In this document: positions 8,003-16,972 of the stretch, piece after piece
Layout: each line of letters opens with the position of its first letter
How positions within the stretch are numbered: position 1 is the stretch's first letter
Assembly: GCF_000943555.1 (NCBI RefSeq)
Contig: NZ_JTDV01000005.1
Span: 361,732-425,731, forward strand
Length of the DNA: 64,000 nt
Direction of reading: 5' to 3'
DNA from: Neotamlana nanhaiensis
GTDB lineage: Bacteria; Bacteroidota; Bacteroidia; Flavobacteriales; Flavobacteriaceae
Program-made: the position numbers and the translations under genes
The notes under the pieces: model-generated
The model's input: the letters and a program-made list of their open reading frames with translations, nothing else
Told to the model about the DNA's origin: nothing
The model's database searches: none

Positions 8003-9610
8003 CTAAGGTTTTTTCGAGCTATTTATATGATTTAAAACCCATTCTAATTCCGGATCGCAATTTTCTTGAAAGTCTTCAACGGTGGGTAAAACTTCAACAT
8101 CGGGTTTTACACCATAACCATCTGGATTTTGCTTTTGTGGCGCCTCTATTTGCATCATCCCCATGCGCACCCTTACTTTACTTGTTGGCAAACTATAAAT
8201 TTTATAAATACCTGCCACACAGCCATTATAAGCACCTCCCGTTTCTTCGCCAACAAACATCGCTCGCTTTGTAGCCTTTAAATGTGTAGAAAGTAATGAG
8301 GACGCAGAAAAAGAATTGCCATTTATAAGTACATAAATTTCGCCCTTAAAGTGCAATAGCTTTGGAGGTTTTATTTTTGTTTGCTTGTTAAAGTTGTAGT
8401 ATAATTTTCCATTTTCTTTTTTAATTTTAAACACATTATGAAGCACTACAAAAGGCGATAAAATACCACCAATTAGTTTTGCTGAGTTGGGCGTTGCATT
8501 CGTCATAAACGATTTTAAAAACGGTATTCTGCTATTTACTTCACTTGGGTTTAAAAATTGATAATTGGTTTTGGTTAAAAATCCGTATAAATAATCTATT
8601 TCAGCAATGCGTCCACCACCATTATCGCGTAAATCAATCACTAAGTTTTTTGTTTTTGCAGAATCTAATTTAGTAAACACCTCGTTATAAAACTTTTTAT
8701 AATTGCCGTTGGTAAAACTTCTTATTTTCATGTAAGCAACGCTAGTGTCTTTACCAATAAAATTGAAATTTCGAGTGTATTGCTTACGTTTGGCTATAAA
8801 ACCGTGCTTTTTATTGTACTTTTTAGTTCGCTTTTTAGCTAAGCGCTGTTTTTGTTTCTCGGCTTTACTTAATTTTTTAGGTTTTTCATTTTTTGCCGAA
8901 AGGCTATCGGCTGTCGCAATTTCTTCATCTTCATCTTTATCTTTTTTAATTCGTTTAAATTGCTTTACAAATACAGAATCATGCTGCTTAAAGGTTACCG
9001 ATAAACTATCTAAAAAACCTTTATCGCGTGTGTAATACACAGGAAACCCTTTTGCCACAAAACGATTATAGAGCGTCGTGTTAAAACCATCAGACGCAAA
9101 TAAAGTTTTATAATTCTCTATAAGTTTTAAAACCGAATCGTCTTCAATTTTAATTACTTCTGTTCCAATTAAAGTAGAATCTTTTCCGAAGTTATTTTTC
9201 ACCCAAAGTCTATCATCTAAAAACTCAAATTCTAAATCATAAAAATCTAACTTTTGCTTTTTTAAAGCTTTGCGTTCCTTTTTTGTAAATCGCCTAACCG
9301 TATATCCCAAACCAACATGACCTTGCTTTACTTGAGCTAAAACTGGAGCTATTTTTTTATAAAATGCATTGGTATTTAATGGTTTCGTAATGGTGCTTTT
9401 TAAACTATCGAATTTAAAATCTAAAACCTCTTTTGATGTATATTGATATAAATTAGGATGATGCTTTTTTAGTTGATTATACAATTTATCTACATCCAAT
9501 TTTAAAGCTTCAACAGTATGAAATTGAGCTATTTGATCATTGTATTTTTTAACACTTGTGCATGAACTAAAAACTAAACCAATAACAATAAAAACTACCG
9601 AATATTTCAT
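8003..9610 (-). CDS. S41-family peptidase, lipoprotein
   Basis: 535 residues. The lipoprotein signal ends in F-S-S-C (Cys16), so it is an envelope protein. The C-terminal half carries a tail-specific protease (S41) core: L-V-I-D-L-R-D-N-G-G-G near 325-335, the catalytic serine region N-G-N-S-F-S-A-S-S-L and G-E-E-T-G-G-A-Y-N-G further on. An unusual Lys-rich, highly charged insert (about 220-275) separates the N-terminal region from the core. No clear PDZ domain is visible. It is a single gene ending at a terminator. Substrate unknown; family members degrade or trim periplasmic proteins. Confidence 0.88.
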   Translation of the reverse strand: MKYSVVFIVIGLVFSSCTSVKKYNDQIAQFHTVEALKLDVDKLYNQLKKHHPNLYQYTSKEVLDFKFDSLKSTITKPLNTNAFYKKIAPVLAQVKQGHVGLGYTVRRFTKKERKALKKQKLDFYDLEFEFLDDRLWVKNNFGKDSTLIGTEVIKIEDDSVLKLIENYKTLFASDGFNTTLYNRFVAKGFPVYYTRDKGFLDSLSVTFKQHDSVFVKQFKRIKKDKDEDEEIATADSLSAKNEKPKKLSKAEKQKQRLAKKRTKKYNKKHGFIAKRKQYTRNFNFIGKDTSVAYMKIRSFTNGNYKKFYNEVFTKLDSAKTKNLVIDLRDNGGGRIAEIDYLYGFLTKTNYQFLNPSEVNSRIPFLKSFMTNATPNSAKLIGGILSPFVVLHNVFKIKKENGKLYYNFNKQTKIKPPKLLHFKGEIYVLINGNSFSASSLLSTHLKATKRAMFVGEETGGAYNGCVAGIYKIYSLPTSKVRVRMGMMQIEAPQKQNPDGYGVKPDVEVLPTVEDFQENCDPELEWVLNHINSSKKP

Positions 9611-9681
9611 AACAATTTAAAACTTGAGATGTAAATAAAATTAACTCAATACCAAAAGTATATACAAATCATAAATTTATG

Positions 9682-9689
9682 TAGTTTTG
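9682..9689 (+). promoter_or_regulatory. -7 promoter element of smpB
   Basis: TAGTTTTG matches TAnnTTTG. The expected transcription start falls at about 9694-9697, that is at the ATG (9696), which suggests a leaderless or nearly leaderless mRNA. No convincing -33 TTTG is seen at 19-21 bases upstream. Confidence 0.5.
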
Positions 9690-9695
9690 TACTTT

Positions 9696-10154
9696 ATGCA
9701 AAAGAAAATTAACATACTAAATCGTAAAGCTCGTTTTAACTACGAGATTTTAGATAAATATACCGCTGGAATTGTTTTAACTGGAACCGAAATAAAATCA
9801 ATTAGAAGCGGAAAAGCCTCCATTGCCGAAAGTTTTTGCGAGTTTAACGACCGTGGGGAACTTTTTGTTATAAATATGACTATTGAAGAATATTTATACG
9901 GCACCTACTACAACCACAAACCCAAAGCCGAACGTAAACTACTTTTAAATAAACGTGAACTAAAAAAGCTTAATAAAGAAGTACAAAATACAGGTTTAAC
10001 CATTGTACCGCTGCGTTTATTTATTAACGAAAAAGGCTTAGCCAAAATAGAAATTGCACTTGCCAAAGGTAAAAAGCTTTACGATAAGCGCGACACTATA
10101 AAAGATCGCGACAACAAACGTAATCTCGACCGAATTAAAAAGATTTACAAGTAA
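9696..10154 (+). CDS. smpB: SsrA-binding protein
   Basis: 152 residues from ATG 9696. A TTG nine bases upstream (9687) is in frame but lies inside the promoter element, so the ATG is preferred. SmpB binds tmRNA and is required for rescue of stalled ribosomes. Marks: N-terminal [16 protein letters not shown]-like [14 protein letters not shown], the [11 protein letters not shown] motif, and a basic C-terminal tail [14 protein letters not shown] that becomes helical on the ribosome. The tmRNA gene itself is not in this window. Confidence 0.96.
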   Translation: MQKKINILNRKARFNYEILDKYTAGIVLTGTEIKSIRSGKASIAESFCEFNDRGELFVINMTIEEYLYGTYYNHKPKAERKLLLNKRELKKLNKEVQNTGLTIVPLRLFINEKGLAKIEIALAKGKKLYDKRDTIKDRDNKRNLDRIKKIYK

Positions 10155-10242
10155 ATTCCATTTTTGGCATAAAATCTGTGAGTACAGTCAACAAAGTGTT
10201 AATTTTTTAAGAAAACCTTAACGCTTCAATTTAGGCCAAAAC

Positions 10243-10255
10243 TGTACTTTGTACA
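10243..10255. promoter_or_regulatory. Small palindrome upstream of the NTF2-like gene
   Basis: TGTAC-TTT-GTACA, a perfect 5-bp inverted repeat, overlaps a sequence resembling the promoter -7 region 25 bases before ATG 10280. It could be an operator or chance. Confidence 0.3.
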
Positions 10256-10279
10256 CTTAAATCATCTTCATTTTTAATT

Positions 10280-10813
10280 ATGAAAAAGCTACTATTTATA
10301 CTTTTTTTAGGCATTTTTAGCACCACTAGTTTTGCACAAGAAGAACCCGAAGACATCTCATTAACTTATCCAGAAAAAGTAACCACGGTTGAATCTACCA
10401 TACAAACGCTTTACCGTGTAATTTCAGGAGAAAAAGATCAAGAACGCGATTGGAAACTTTTTAAATTTTTGTTTAAACCGGACGCTAAATTAATACCTAC
10501 GTTAAAAGATAAAGATGATAAATTAACGGTGCGCTATATGTCGCCTTCAGACTATATAAAATCTTCTGGTGATTGGATGGTTCGAAACGGTTTTATTGAA
10601 CGTGAAATACACCGAGAAGTTCATGTTTTTGGACATATTGCTCAAGTTTTTAGTACCTACGAATGTTATGAAAGTTTAAGTGATGAAAAGCCGTTTATGA
10701 GGGGGATTAATAGCATTCAATTATTTAATGATGATGAACGCTGGTGGATTACCAATATACAATGGAGTCAAGAATCGGCTAAATACCAAATTCCGAGTAA
10801 ATATTTACGATAA
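10280..10813 (+). CDS. Secreted NTF2-like (SnoaL-type) protein
   Basis: 177 residues with a signal peptide (about 1-19, ending T-S-F-A-Q). The remainder looks like a small NTF2-like cone fold: an early helix with T-T-V-E-S-T-I-Q-T-L-Y, then strands ending in R-G-I-N-S-I-Q-L-F-N-D-D-E-R-W-W-I-T-N-I-Q-W, the typical last strands of nuclear transport factor 2 family proteins. No catalytic residues are evident, so a binding role is as likely as an enzymatic one. It lies 18 bases ahead of the S15 peptidase gene and is probably co-transcribed with it. Confidence 0.7.
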   Translation: MKKLLFILFLGIFSTTSFAQEEPEDISLTYPEKVTTVESTIQTLYRVISGEKDQERDWKLFKFLFKPDAKLIPTLKDKDDKLTVRYMSPSDYIKSSGDWMVRNGFIEREIHREVHVFGHIAQVFSTYECYESLSDEKPFMRGINSIQLFNDDERWWITNIQWSQESAKYQIPSKYLR

Positions 10814-10831
10814 ACATACGATTTTCCAAAC

Positions 10832-12637
10832 ATGCAAAAATTAACTTTTTTTATTTTATTACTAAGTACAAGCATATTGCTTGCACAACAAACCACAAAA
10901 TCACAACCTTATTTCGTTGATGGCGAAGCCCAAGTGGTTGAAGCTTTTAGCGAGCCTTCAAAATGGATTCGTCACGATTTATTTGTTGAAACCACTTTCG
11001 ATTCTGACAAAGATGGCAATCTAGACCGTGTTCATGTTGATGTAACACGCCCTTACCAAACCGAAACCGATGGTTTAAAACTTCCTGTTATTTATGAATC
11101 TAGTCCTTATTATGCGGGTGTTGCTCCCGATGTTGAAGGCGGCTTTTGGAACGTAAATATAGAATTAGGTGAAATGGCCGAAGAGCGCGTACACGCTCCT
11201 GTAACAAGAATTGGCGAACGCCCAATAATTTCTAATTCGCAAATTAAAACTTGGGTACCTCGTGGTTATATTGTGGTACACTCGTCATCTCCAGGCACTG
11301 GTTTATCTCAAGGTTCTCCAACTGTTGGTGGTAAAAACGAATCGTTAGCTCCAAAAGCAGTTATCGATTGGCTAAACGGTCGTGCCAAAGGTTACACCGA
11401 AGCCGTTGGTGGCGAAGAAGTAAAAGCGTACTGGACTACTGGAAAAGTAGGTATGACGGGAACTTCATATAATGGTACATTACCACTTGCTGCAGCTACA
11501 ACGGGAGTAAAAGGTCTTGAAGTAATTATTCCTGTGGCTCCAAACACATCATATTACCACTATTACCGTTCTAACGGATTAGTACGTTCTCCTGGAGGTT
11601 ATTTAGGTGAAGATATTGATGTATTATACGATTTTATCCACAGTGGCGACGAATCAAAACGTGCCAGCAATAACGCTCGTGTTAGAGATACCGAAATGAA
11701 AAATGGTATGGACAGAATTACTGGCGATTACAACGATTTCTGGGCAGGTCGCGATTATTTAAACCAGATGGATGATATGAAAGCGGCGTTATTAATGTCG
11801 CATGGTTTTAACGATTGGAATGTCATGCCAGAACACAGCTATCGTATTTATAAAAAAGCCAAAGAAATGGGCTTAGAAACAGCTATTTATTACCATCAGT
11901 TTGGTCATGGCGGTCCGCCACCATTAAGCATGATGAACAAATGGTTTACACATTATTTATTCGATGTTGATAATGATATTGAAAACGAAACAAACAAAGC
12001 ATTTATAGTCCGCGAAAGCGATAAAATGGAAGATCCAACCGCTTACAAAGATTATCCAAACCCAGATGCTAAACCTGTTACATTTCATTTAACAAAAGGT
12101 GCTCCAAATACAGGTGGTCTAGTAACTAAAACACCTGCTAAACAGGGCTCAGAAACATTAATTGACAATTACTCATTTAACGGTGAGGCTTTAGCTAAAG
12201 CGGAGATTACAGAGCATCGTTTAATTTATGTAACTCCAAAATTAACCAAGGCAGTTCATATTTCGGGCGTACCATCTTTTACAGTAAAAGTAGCCAGTAG
12301 CAAACCTGCTGCAAATTTATCGGTGTGGTTAGTTTCACTTCCGTGGAATGATGGCCGTAGGTCGAAAATAACCGATAATATTATTACAAGAGGTTGGGCA
12401 GATCCGCAGAACTACAAATCTTTAACAGAAAGTAAACCACTTAAACCGGGTAAATTTTACGAGGTAACTTTTGATTTACAACCGGATGATCAAATTATTG
12501 AAGCGGGACAACAAATAGGATTAATGATTTTCTCTAGCGATAAAGATTTCACCTTGCACCCAAAACCTGGAACGGAATTAACCATAGATTTAGATGGCAC
12601 AAGCTTAACTTTACCTATCGTAAATCCAGAATTTTAA
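10832..12637 (+). CDS. Secreted S15-family Xaa-Pro dipeptidyl-peptidase-like hydrolase
   Basis: 601 residues with a signal peptide (about 1-19, ending L-L-A-Q-Q). The alpha/beta-hydrolase nucleophile is in G-M-T-G-T-S-Y-N-G (G-x-S-x-N-G variant) near residue 213, followed by the dipeptidyl-peptidase insert and a C-terminal jelly-roll (PepX_C type) domain from about 405. The acid and base probably lie in S-H-G-F-N-D-W-N-V near 328 and the H-Q-F-G-H-G-G segment near 360. These enzymes remove Xaa-Pro dipeptides from peptides; some relatives are cocaine- or glutaryl-esterases, so the precise substrate is open. It follows the NTF2-like gene and precedes the flavin-type oxidoreductase in the same direction. 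Confidence 0.9.
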   Translation: MQKLTFFILLLSTSILLAQQTTKSQPYFVDGEAQVVEAFSEPSKWIRHDLFVETTFDSDKDGNLDRVHVDVTRPYQTETDGLKLPVIYESSPYYAGVAPDVEGGFWNVNIELGEMAEERVHAPVTRIGERPIISNSQIKTWVPRGYIVVHSSSPGTGLSQGSPTVGGKNESLAPKAVIDWLNGRAKGYTEAVGGEEVKAYWTTGKVGMTGTSYNGTLPLAAATTGVKGLEVIIPVAPNTSYYHYYRSNGLVRSPGGYLGEDIDVLYDFIHSGDESKRASNNARVRDTEMKNGMDRITGDYNDFWAGRDYLNQMDDMKAALLMSHGFNDWNVMPEHSYRIYKKAKEMGLETAIYYHQFGHGGPPPLSMMNKWFTHYLFDVDNDIENETNKAFIVRESDKMEDPTAYKDYPNPDAKPVTFHLTKGAPNTGGLVTKTPAKQGSETLIDNYSFNGEALAKAEITEHRLIYVTPKLTKAVHISGVPSFTVKVASSKPAANLSVWLVSLPWNDGRRSKITDNIITRGWADPQNYKSLTESKPLKPGKFYEVTFDLQPDDQIIEAGQQIGLMIFSSDKDFTLHPKPGTELTIDLDGTSLTLPIVNPEF

Positions 12638-12655
12638 TTAAAAAACTAATAACAA

Positions 12656-13264
12656 ATGGGCAAACAGTTTCAAGAAATAACACCAGAAATTAAGGAGTTT
12701 ATAGAAGCTCAAAAAATATTTTTTGTTGGTACAGCTGCCGCCGAAGGCCGTGTAAACGTTTCACCTAAAGGTCACGATACACTTCGTGTGTTATCACCAA
12801 ATGAAGTGGTATGGCTTAACCTTACTGGAAGTGGCAACGAAACGGCTGCCCATTTGTTACAAAATAATAGAATGACCATTATGTTTTGTGCTTTTGAAGG
12901 CAAACCGCTTATCTTAAGACTTTATGGTCATGCAAAAATATATCACGAGCGCGATGATGAATTTAAAAAACACATTGGCCTATTTGAAGCGAATGTAGGT
13001 TCCCGACAAATCGTGGTTTTAAATGTTGATTTAGTACAAACCTCGTGTGGCTATTCCATTCCGTTTATGGATTTCAAGGAAGAACGCGGACAGCTAAATT
13101 CTTGGTCTCAAAAACAAGGAAAAGAACGCATTGAAGCCTATTGGGAAGAAAAAAATACCAAAAGTATTGATGGTTTTGAAACTGGGATTTTGGAGTGGAT
13201 AAAAGATACTTCGACTGCGCTCAGCGTGACAAAAAAGTTTCTCGCTAAGGAGCAAAGGCGCTAA
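12656..13264 (+). CDS. Pyridoxamine 5'-phosphate oxidase family protein (C-terminus encoded by repeat DNA)
   Basis: 202 residues. The split-barrel FMN-binding domain of the PNPOx-like family is seen in F-F-V-G-T-A-A-A-E-G-R-V-N-V-S-P-K-G (25-42), followed by N-L-T-G-S-G-N-E-T-A-A-H and the R-L-Y-G-H-A-K-I strand. It is not PdxH itself but one of the small FMN or F420/heme-binding relatives; substrate unknown. The last ~20 codons (from about 13203) are copied from a tandem repeat that carries a REP-like palindrome, giving the odd tail D-T-S-T-A-L-S-V-T-K-K-F. The ancestral stop was probably near I-L-E-W-I-K. Confidence 0.85.
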   Translation: MGKQFQEITPEIKEFIEAQKIFFVGTAAAEGRVNVSPKGHDTLRVLSPNEVVWLNLTGSGNETAAHLLQNNRMTIMFCAFEGKPLILRLYGHAKIYHERDDEFKKHIGLFEANVGSRQIVVLNVDLVQTSCGYSIPFMDFKEERGQLNSWSQKQGKERIEAYWEEKNTKSIDGFETGILEWIKDTSTALSVTKKFLAKEQRR

Positions 13265-13571
13265 GTTTAAACACTTTTTTTTGATGGTTCTGTCTGCTGT
13301 TATCTGTCTACCGTCAAAAAACCACAACTATCATTCAAAAGAAGGTACGACTGAAGAATCTTCCATAACAAAAGATGCTTCGACTGCACTATGTATGACA
13401 AAAAAGTTTCTCGCGAAGGCGCAAAGGCGCTATGTTTAAGCACTATTTTTTTTAATAGTTCCGTCTGCTGTCATCCGTCTCCCGTCAAAAAAAACAACAC
13501 TGTCATTCAGAAGGAGGCACACTGAAGAATCTATAGCTCTAAAGATGCTTCGACTGCGCTCAGCATGACAT
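13203..13571. repeat. Tandem ~170-bp repeat made of REP-like palindromes
   Basis: The sequence CTTCGACTGC begins at 13209, 13378 and 13548, spacing 169 and 170 bases. Each full unit carries GACAAAAAAGTTTCTCGC, a G+C-rich AAGG-GCAAAGGCGCTA box, a T-run, the phrase GTCTGCTGT-ATC-GTCT, then TCATTC...CTGAAGAATCT facing AGATGCTTCGACTGCG...TGACA as an imperfect inverted pair. There are two full units plus a third palindrome arm. This fills the gap between the PNPOx-like gene and pcm and invades the end of the former. Confidence 0.85.
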
Positions 13572-13606
13572 CACAACTAACAACTATCAACTATCAACTA
13601 TCAAAC

Positions 13607-14248
13607 CTAATTCTTATCCTCTAACAGCGGGACAAACCTAAATTCACCAAACTCATGTTGCTCGAATTCCTTTTGACCTTTTCTAATAAAAAGCGTCATT
13701 ATTTGAACCTCATCCCCTACAGGAATTACAAGTCTGCCGCCTATTTTAAGTTGCCCCAATAATGGTTTTGGTACAAACGGCGCTCCTGCAGTAACAATAA
13801 TACTATCAAATGGAGCTTCTTCCGGTAAACCTTTATAGCCATCGCCAAAAATGAGCTTTTTAGCACGATAACCTAATTTTGGTAAAAACCTGCTTGTTTT
13901 TTTAAACAATTCTTGTTGGCGTTCAATACTAAAAACACGAGCCCCAAGCAAACACAATACGGCAGTTTGGTAACCACTACCCGTACCTATTTCTAACACT
14001 TTGTGCCCAGGTTCAATTTGCAACAATTCACTTTGAAAAGCTACAGTGTAAGGTTGCGAAATGGTTTGGTCGGCAGCAATAGGAAACGCTTTATCTTGGT
14101 AAGCGTGGTCTAAAAAACTAGAATCCATGAACAAATGGCGTGGTATTTTACCAATAGCTTGTAGCACTTTTTCGTTGGTAATACCTTTGTTTTTTAACAC
14201 ATTAACAAGCTGTTGGCGTAAGCCTTGGTGTTTAAAAGTATCTTTCAA
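13607..14248 (-). CDS. pcm: Protein-L-isoaspartate (D-aspartate) O-methyltransferase
   Basis: 213 residues, normal for the family. It methylates isoaspartyl residues in damaged proteins using S-adenosylmethionine. Seen in sequence: F-M-D-S-S-F-L-D-H-A-Y-Q-D near 40-52, Q-T-I-S-Q-P-Y-T-V-A (substrate region) near 60, SAM-binding motif V-L-E-I-G-T-G-S-G-Y-Q-T near 84-95, the F-G-D-G motif and I-I-V-T-A-G-A-P. It is a single gene divergent from the oxidoreductase operon and convergent with the repeat array. Confidence 0.95.
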   Translation of the reverse strand: MKDTFKHQGLRQQLVNVLKNKGITNEKVLQAIGKIPRHLFMDSSFLDHAYQDKAFPIAADQTISQPYTVAFQSELLQIEPGHKVLEIGTGSGYQTAVLCLLGARVFSIERQQELFKKTSRFLPKLGYRAKKLIFGDGYKGLPEEAPFDSIIVTAGAPFVPKPLLGQLKIGGRLVIPVGDEVQIMTLFIRKGQKEFEQHEFGEFRFVPLLEDKN

Positions 14249-14381
14249 TTTTTGGGTGGGTTTAGTTGGCTAAAATTAAATAAACATTTTAAAGCTAAAA
14301 ACTATTTACAAAGATTTTATTTTTAGCAAAGCTTCAGCTAAAAAGTCAATTTAAATCCCTAAATTCAACCTTTAATTATGT

Positions 14382-14389
14382 TATTTTTG
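14382..14389 (+). promoter_or_regulatory. -7 promoter element of the Gfo/Idh operon
   Basis: TATTTTTG matches TAnnTTTG; predicted start of transcription about 14395, 13 bases before ATG 14408. No good -33 is visible. Confidence 0.5.
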
Positions 14390-14407
14390 TTTAAAACGTA
14401 AAAAATT

Positions 14408-15367
14408 ATGCTAAACGCTGGAGTACTTGGTGCTGGCCACCTAGGAAAAATTCATTTAAGGCTATTAAATCAATCAAATAAATACAATCTTGTTGGTTTT
14501 TATGACGCCGACGAGGAAAACGGAAAAAAAGTAGAAGCCGAATTTGGGTACAAATTTTTCCCAACTATTGACGCACTAATTGATGCTGTTGATGTTGTGG
14601 ATATTGTAACCCCAACCCTTTCGCATTACGACTGCGCTAAACAAGCCATCGCAAAAGGTAAACATATTTTTATTGAAAAACCTATTACCAATACGGTTGA
14701 AGAAGCCGAACATATTCGCGAACTTCTTGCAGAACACAAATTACGCGGACAAGTAGGTCACGTAGAGCGTTTTAACCCTGCATTTTTAGCTGTAAAAGAC
14801 GATATAAAAGCTCCTATGTTTATTGAAACGCATCGACTTGCAGAATTTAATCCTAGAGGAACCGATGTACCTGTGGTTTTAGATTTAATGATTCACGATA
14901 TCGATATTATTTTAAGCATAGTAAAATCGAAAGTGAAGCATGTTTCGGCGAGTGGTGTTGCAGTAATTAGCGACACACCAGATATTGCCAATGCGCGTTT
15001 AGAATTCGAAAATGGCTGTGTTGCTAACCTAACGGCGAGCAGAATTTCACTAAAGAAAATGCGTAAAGCTCGATTTTTTCAAAAAGATGCTTACATCTCT
15101 GTCGATTTTTTAACTAAAAAATGTGAAGTGGTTAAAATGAAGGATGCACCAGAAAAACCAGGTGATTTTGATATGATTTTACAAAATGCTGAAGGCGTTA
15201 AAAAACAAATTTATTTCGATAACCCTGAAATAGCAGACAACAACGCCATTTTAGACGAGCTTGAAACCTTTGCTGATGCCATAAATAACGATACCACGCC
15301 AGTGGTTACACTACACGATGGTACTGAGGCTTTACGTGTTGCCAACCAAATAATTAATAATTTCTAA
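14408..15367 (+). CDS. Gfo/Idh/MocA-family NAD(P)-dependent oxidoreductase
   Basis: 319 residues. An N-terminal Rossmann fold (G-V-L-G-A-G-H-L-G-K-I-H, residues 5-16) binds NAD(P), with the I-V-T-P-T-L-S-H-Y and F-I-E-K-P-I-T motifs typical of the family (E-K-P near 97). The C-terminal half has the family's large sheet, with H-D-I-D-I in the position of the substrate-binding D-x-x-x-H motif. The substrate cannot be inferred. First gene of a tight plus-strand operon; the next start is one base after its stop. Confidence 0.9.
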   Translation: MLNAGVLGAGHLGKIHLRLLNQSNKYNLVGFYDADEENGKKVEAEFGYKFFPTIDALIDAVDVVDIVTPTLSHYDCAKQAIAKGKHIFIEKPITNTVEEAEHIRELLAEHKLRGQVGHVERFNPAFLAVKDDIKAPMFIETHRLAEFNPRGTDVPVVLDLMIHDIDIILSIVKSKVKHVSASGVAVISDTPDIANARLEFENGCVANLTASRISLKKMRKARFFQKDAYISVDFLTKKCEVVKMKDAPEKPGDFDMILQNAEGVKKQIYFDNPEIADNNAILDELETFADAINNDTTPVVTLHDGTEALRVANQIINNF

Positions 15368-15368
15368 C

Positions 15369-16256
15369 ATGAAAAACATTGCTGTAATTGGCGCGGGCAC
15401 CATGGGCAATGGTATTGCTCATACTTTTGCGCAATGCGGATTTCAAGTTAACCTAATCGATGTAAATGAAACTGCTTTACAAAACGGTTTAGCTACAATT
15501 TCTAAAAATTTGGATAGGCTATTGGCTAAAGAAAAAATCTCGGAAGCAGATAAAACAAATACTTTAGCTAATATTTCTAGTTTCACAAACTTAAAAGCTG
15601 GTGTTAAACAAACCGATTTAGTGGTTGAAGCTGCTACAGAAAACCTCGATTTAAAACTTAGCATTTTTAAACAACTAGACGCCGTTTGCCCTCCTGAAAT
15701 CATTTTAGCGACAAACACTTCATCTATTTCCATTACCCAGATAGCTGCAGCGACAAAAAGAGCTGATAAAGTTATTGGTATGCATTTTATGAATCCGGTT
15801 CCTATTATGCAATTGGTTGAAGTAATTCGCGGGTATAACACCAGTGATTTGGTATGCGAAACCATTATGCAACTATCGAAAACTTTAAGAAAAACACCTG
15901 TAGAAGTTAACGATTACCCAGGTTTTGTGGCCAACCGTATTTTAATGCCAATGCTTAACGAAGCCATGGAAACACTTTATAATGGCGTTGCCGGTGTGCA
16001 AGAAATTGACACGGTTATGAAATTAGGTATGGCACACCCCATGGGACCACTACAATTGGCAGATTTTATAGGTCTCGATGTTTGCTTATCCATTTTAAAC
16101 GTACTGTACGACGGCTTTAAAAACCCTAAGTACGCGCCTTGTCCGTTATTAGTAAACATGGTTCGCGCAGGAAAACTTGGTGTAAAATCTGGTGAAGGTT
16201 TTTACGATTATACTACAAGTAAAAAAGCCGAAACCGTATCGAAACAATTCAGCTAA
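15369..16256 (+). CDS. 3-hydroxybutyryl-CoA / 3-hydroxyacyl-CoA dehydrogenase
   Basis: 295 residues, the size of single-domain-type Hbd/PaaH enzymes. It oxidises (S)-3-hydroxyacyl-CoA with NAD+, in fatty acid, butanoate or phenylacetate-type degradation. Marks: G-A-G-T-M-G-N-G-I-A-H near 7-17, catalytic Ser/His/Glu arrangement with N-T-S-S-I-S-I-T near 117, G-M-H-F-M-N-P-V-P (His near 141) and E-V-I-R-G, then D-Y-P-G-F-V-A-N-R-I, the dimer/substrate segment. Second gene in the operon. Confidence 0.93.
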   Translation: MKNIAVIGAGTMGNGIAHTFAQCGFQVNLIDVNETALQNGLATISKNLDRLLAKEKISEADKTNTLANISSFTNLKAGVKQTDLVVEAATENLDLKLSIFKQLDAVCPPEIILATNTSSISITQIAAATKRADKVIGMHFMNPVPIMQLVEVIRGYNTSDLVCETIMQLSKTLRKTPVEVNDYPGFVANRILMPMLNEAMETLYNGVAGVQEIDTVMKLGMAHPMGPLQLADFIGLDVCLSILNVLYDGFKNPKYAPCPLLVNMVRAGKLGVKSGEGFYDYTTSKKAETVSKQFS

Positions 16257-16271
16257 AAAATAGCTCAACAC

Positions 16272-16931
16272 ATGTCTGTAAAAGAAAATTTAAACAATAT
16301 AAAATCAACTTTACCCGAACACGTTACTTTGGTAGCCGTTTCTAAAACCAAACCTGTAAGTGATATTATGGAAGCCTACAATGCCGGACAACGCATTTTT
16401 GGTGAAAATAAAATCCAAGAAATGGCAGAGAAATATGAGGAGTTACCTAAAGATATTGAATGGCACATGATTGGTCACGTGCAACGCAACAAGGTAAAAT
16501 ATATGGCACAATTTGTGAGCCTGATTCATGGGGTAGATAATTTTAAATTACTCGCTGAAATTAACAAACAAGCCTTAAAACACAACCGCATCATTGACTG
16601 CTTACTTCAAATAAAAATTGCTGAAGAAGATAGCAAATTTGGAATGACAGCCGCTGAAGCTTCAGAGATTTTACAATCGGAAGACTTTTCAGAATTAAAA
16701 AATATAAATATTGTTGGCGTTATGGGAATGGCTACATTTACCGATGATGAACAACAAATTAAAAACGAATTTACGCGTCTAAAATCAATTTTTGATACAT
16801 TAAAAAGTCAGCATTCAGAATTCAAAATTGTTAGCATGGGCATGAGTGGCGACTACCAATTAGCAATACATTGCGGGAGTACCATGATTCGTGTAGGAAG
16901 TAGTATATTTGGTCATCGCAATTATTTATAG
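16272..16931 (+). CDS. YggS-family PLP homeostasis protein
   Basis: 219 residues. A cofactor-binding TIM barrel without enzymatic activity that buffers pyridoxal 5'-phosphate (PLPBP/YggS family). The Schiff-base lysine is in L-V-A-V-S-K-T-K-P near residue 26, followed by F-G-E-N-K-I-Q-E, the W-H-M-I-G-H-V-Q-R-N-K motif, the phosphate-binding S-M-G-M-S-G-D-Y segment, and R-V-G-S-S-I-F-G near the end. Third gene of the operon, 15 bases after the dehydrogenase. Confidence 0.95.
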   Translation: MSVKENLNNIKSTLPEHVTLVAVSKTKPVSDIMEAYNAGQRIFGENKIQEMAEKYEELPKDIEWHMIGHVQRNKVKYMAQFVSLIHGVDNFKLLAEINKQALKHNRIIDCLLQIKIAEEDSKFGMTAAEASEILQSEDFSELKNINIVGVMGMATFTDDEQQIKNEFTRLKSIFDTLKSQHSEFKIVSMGMSGDYQLAIHCGSTMIRVGSSIFGHRNYL

Positions 16932-16972
16932 ACGATAGCCAACAACCAGTATTAACTTTTAACTTTTAACAA

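Noticed and set aside
13094..13327. Minus-strand frame with C-H-A-E-R-S-R-S-I-F
   Set aside because: This motif is the well-known translation of a REP-like palindrome, and the frame lies opposite the PNPOx-like gene and its repeats.
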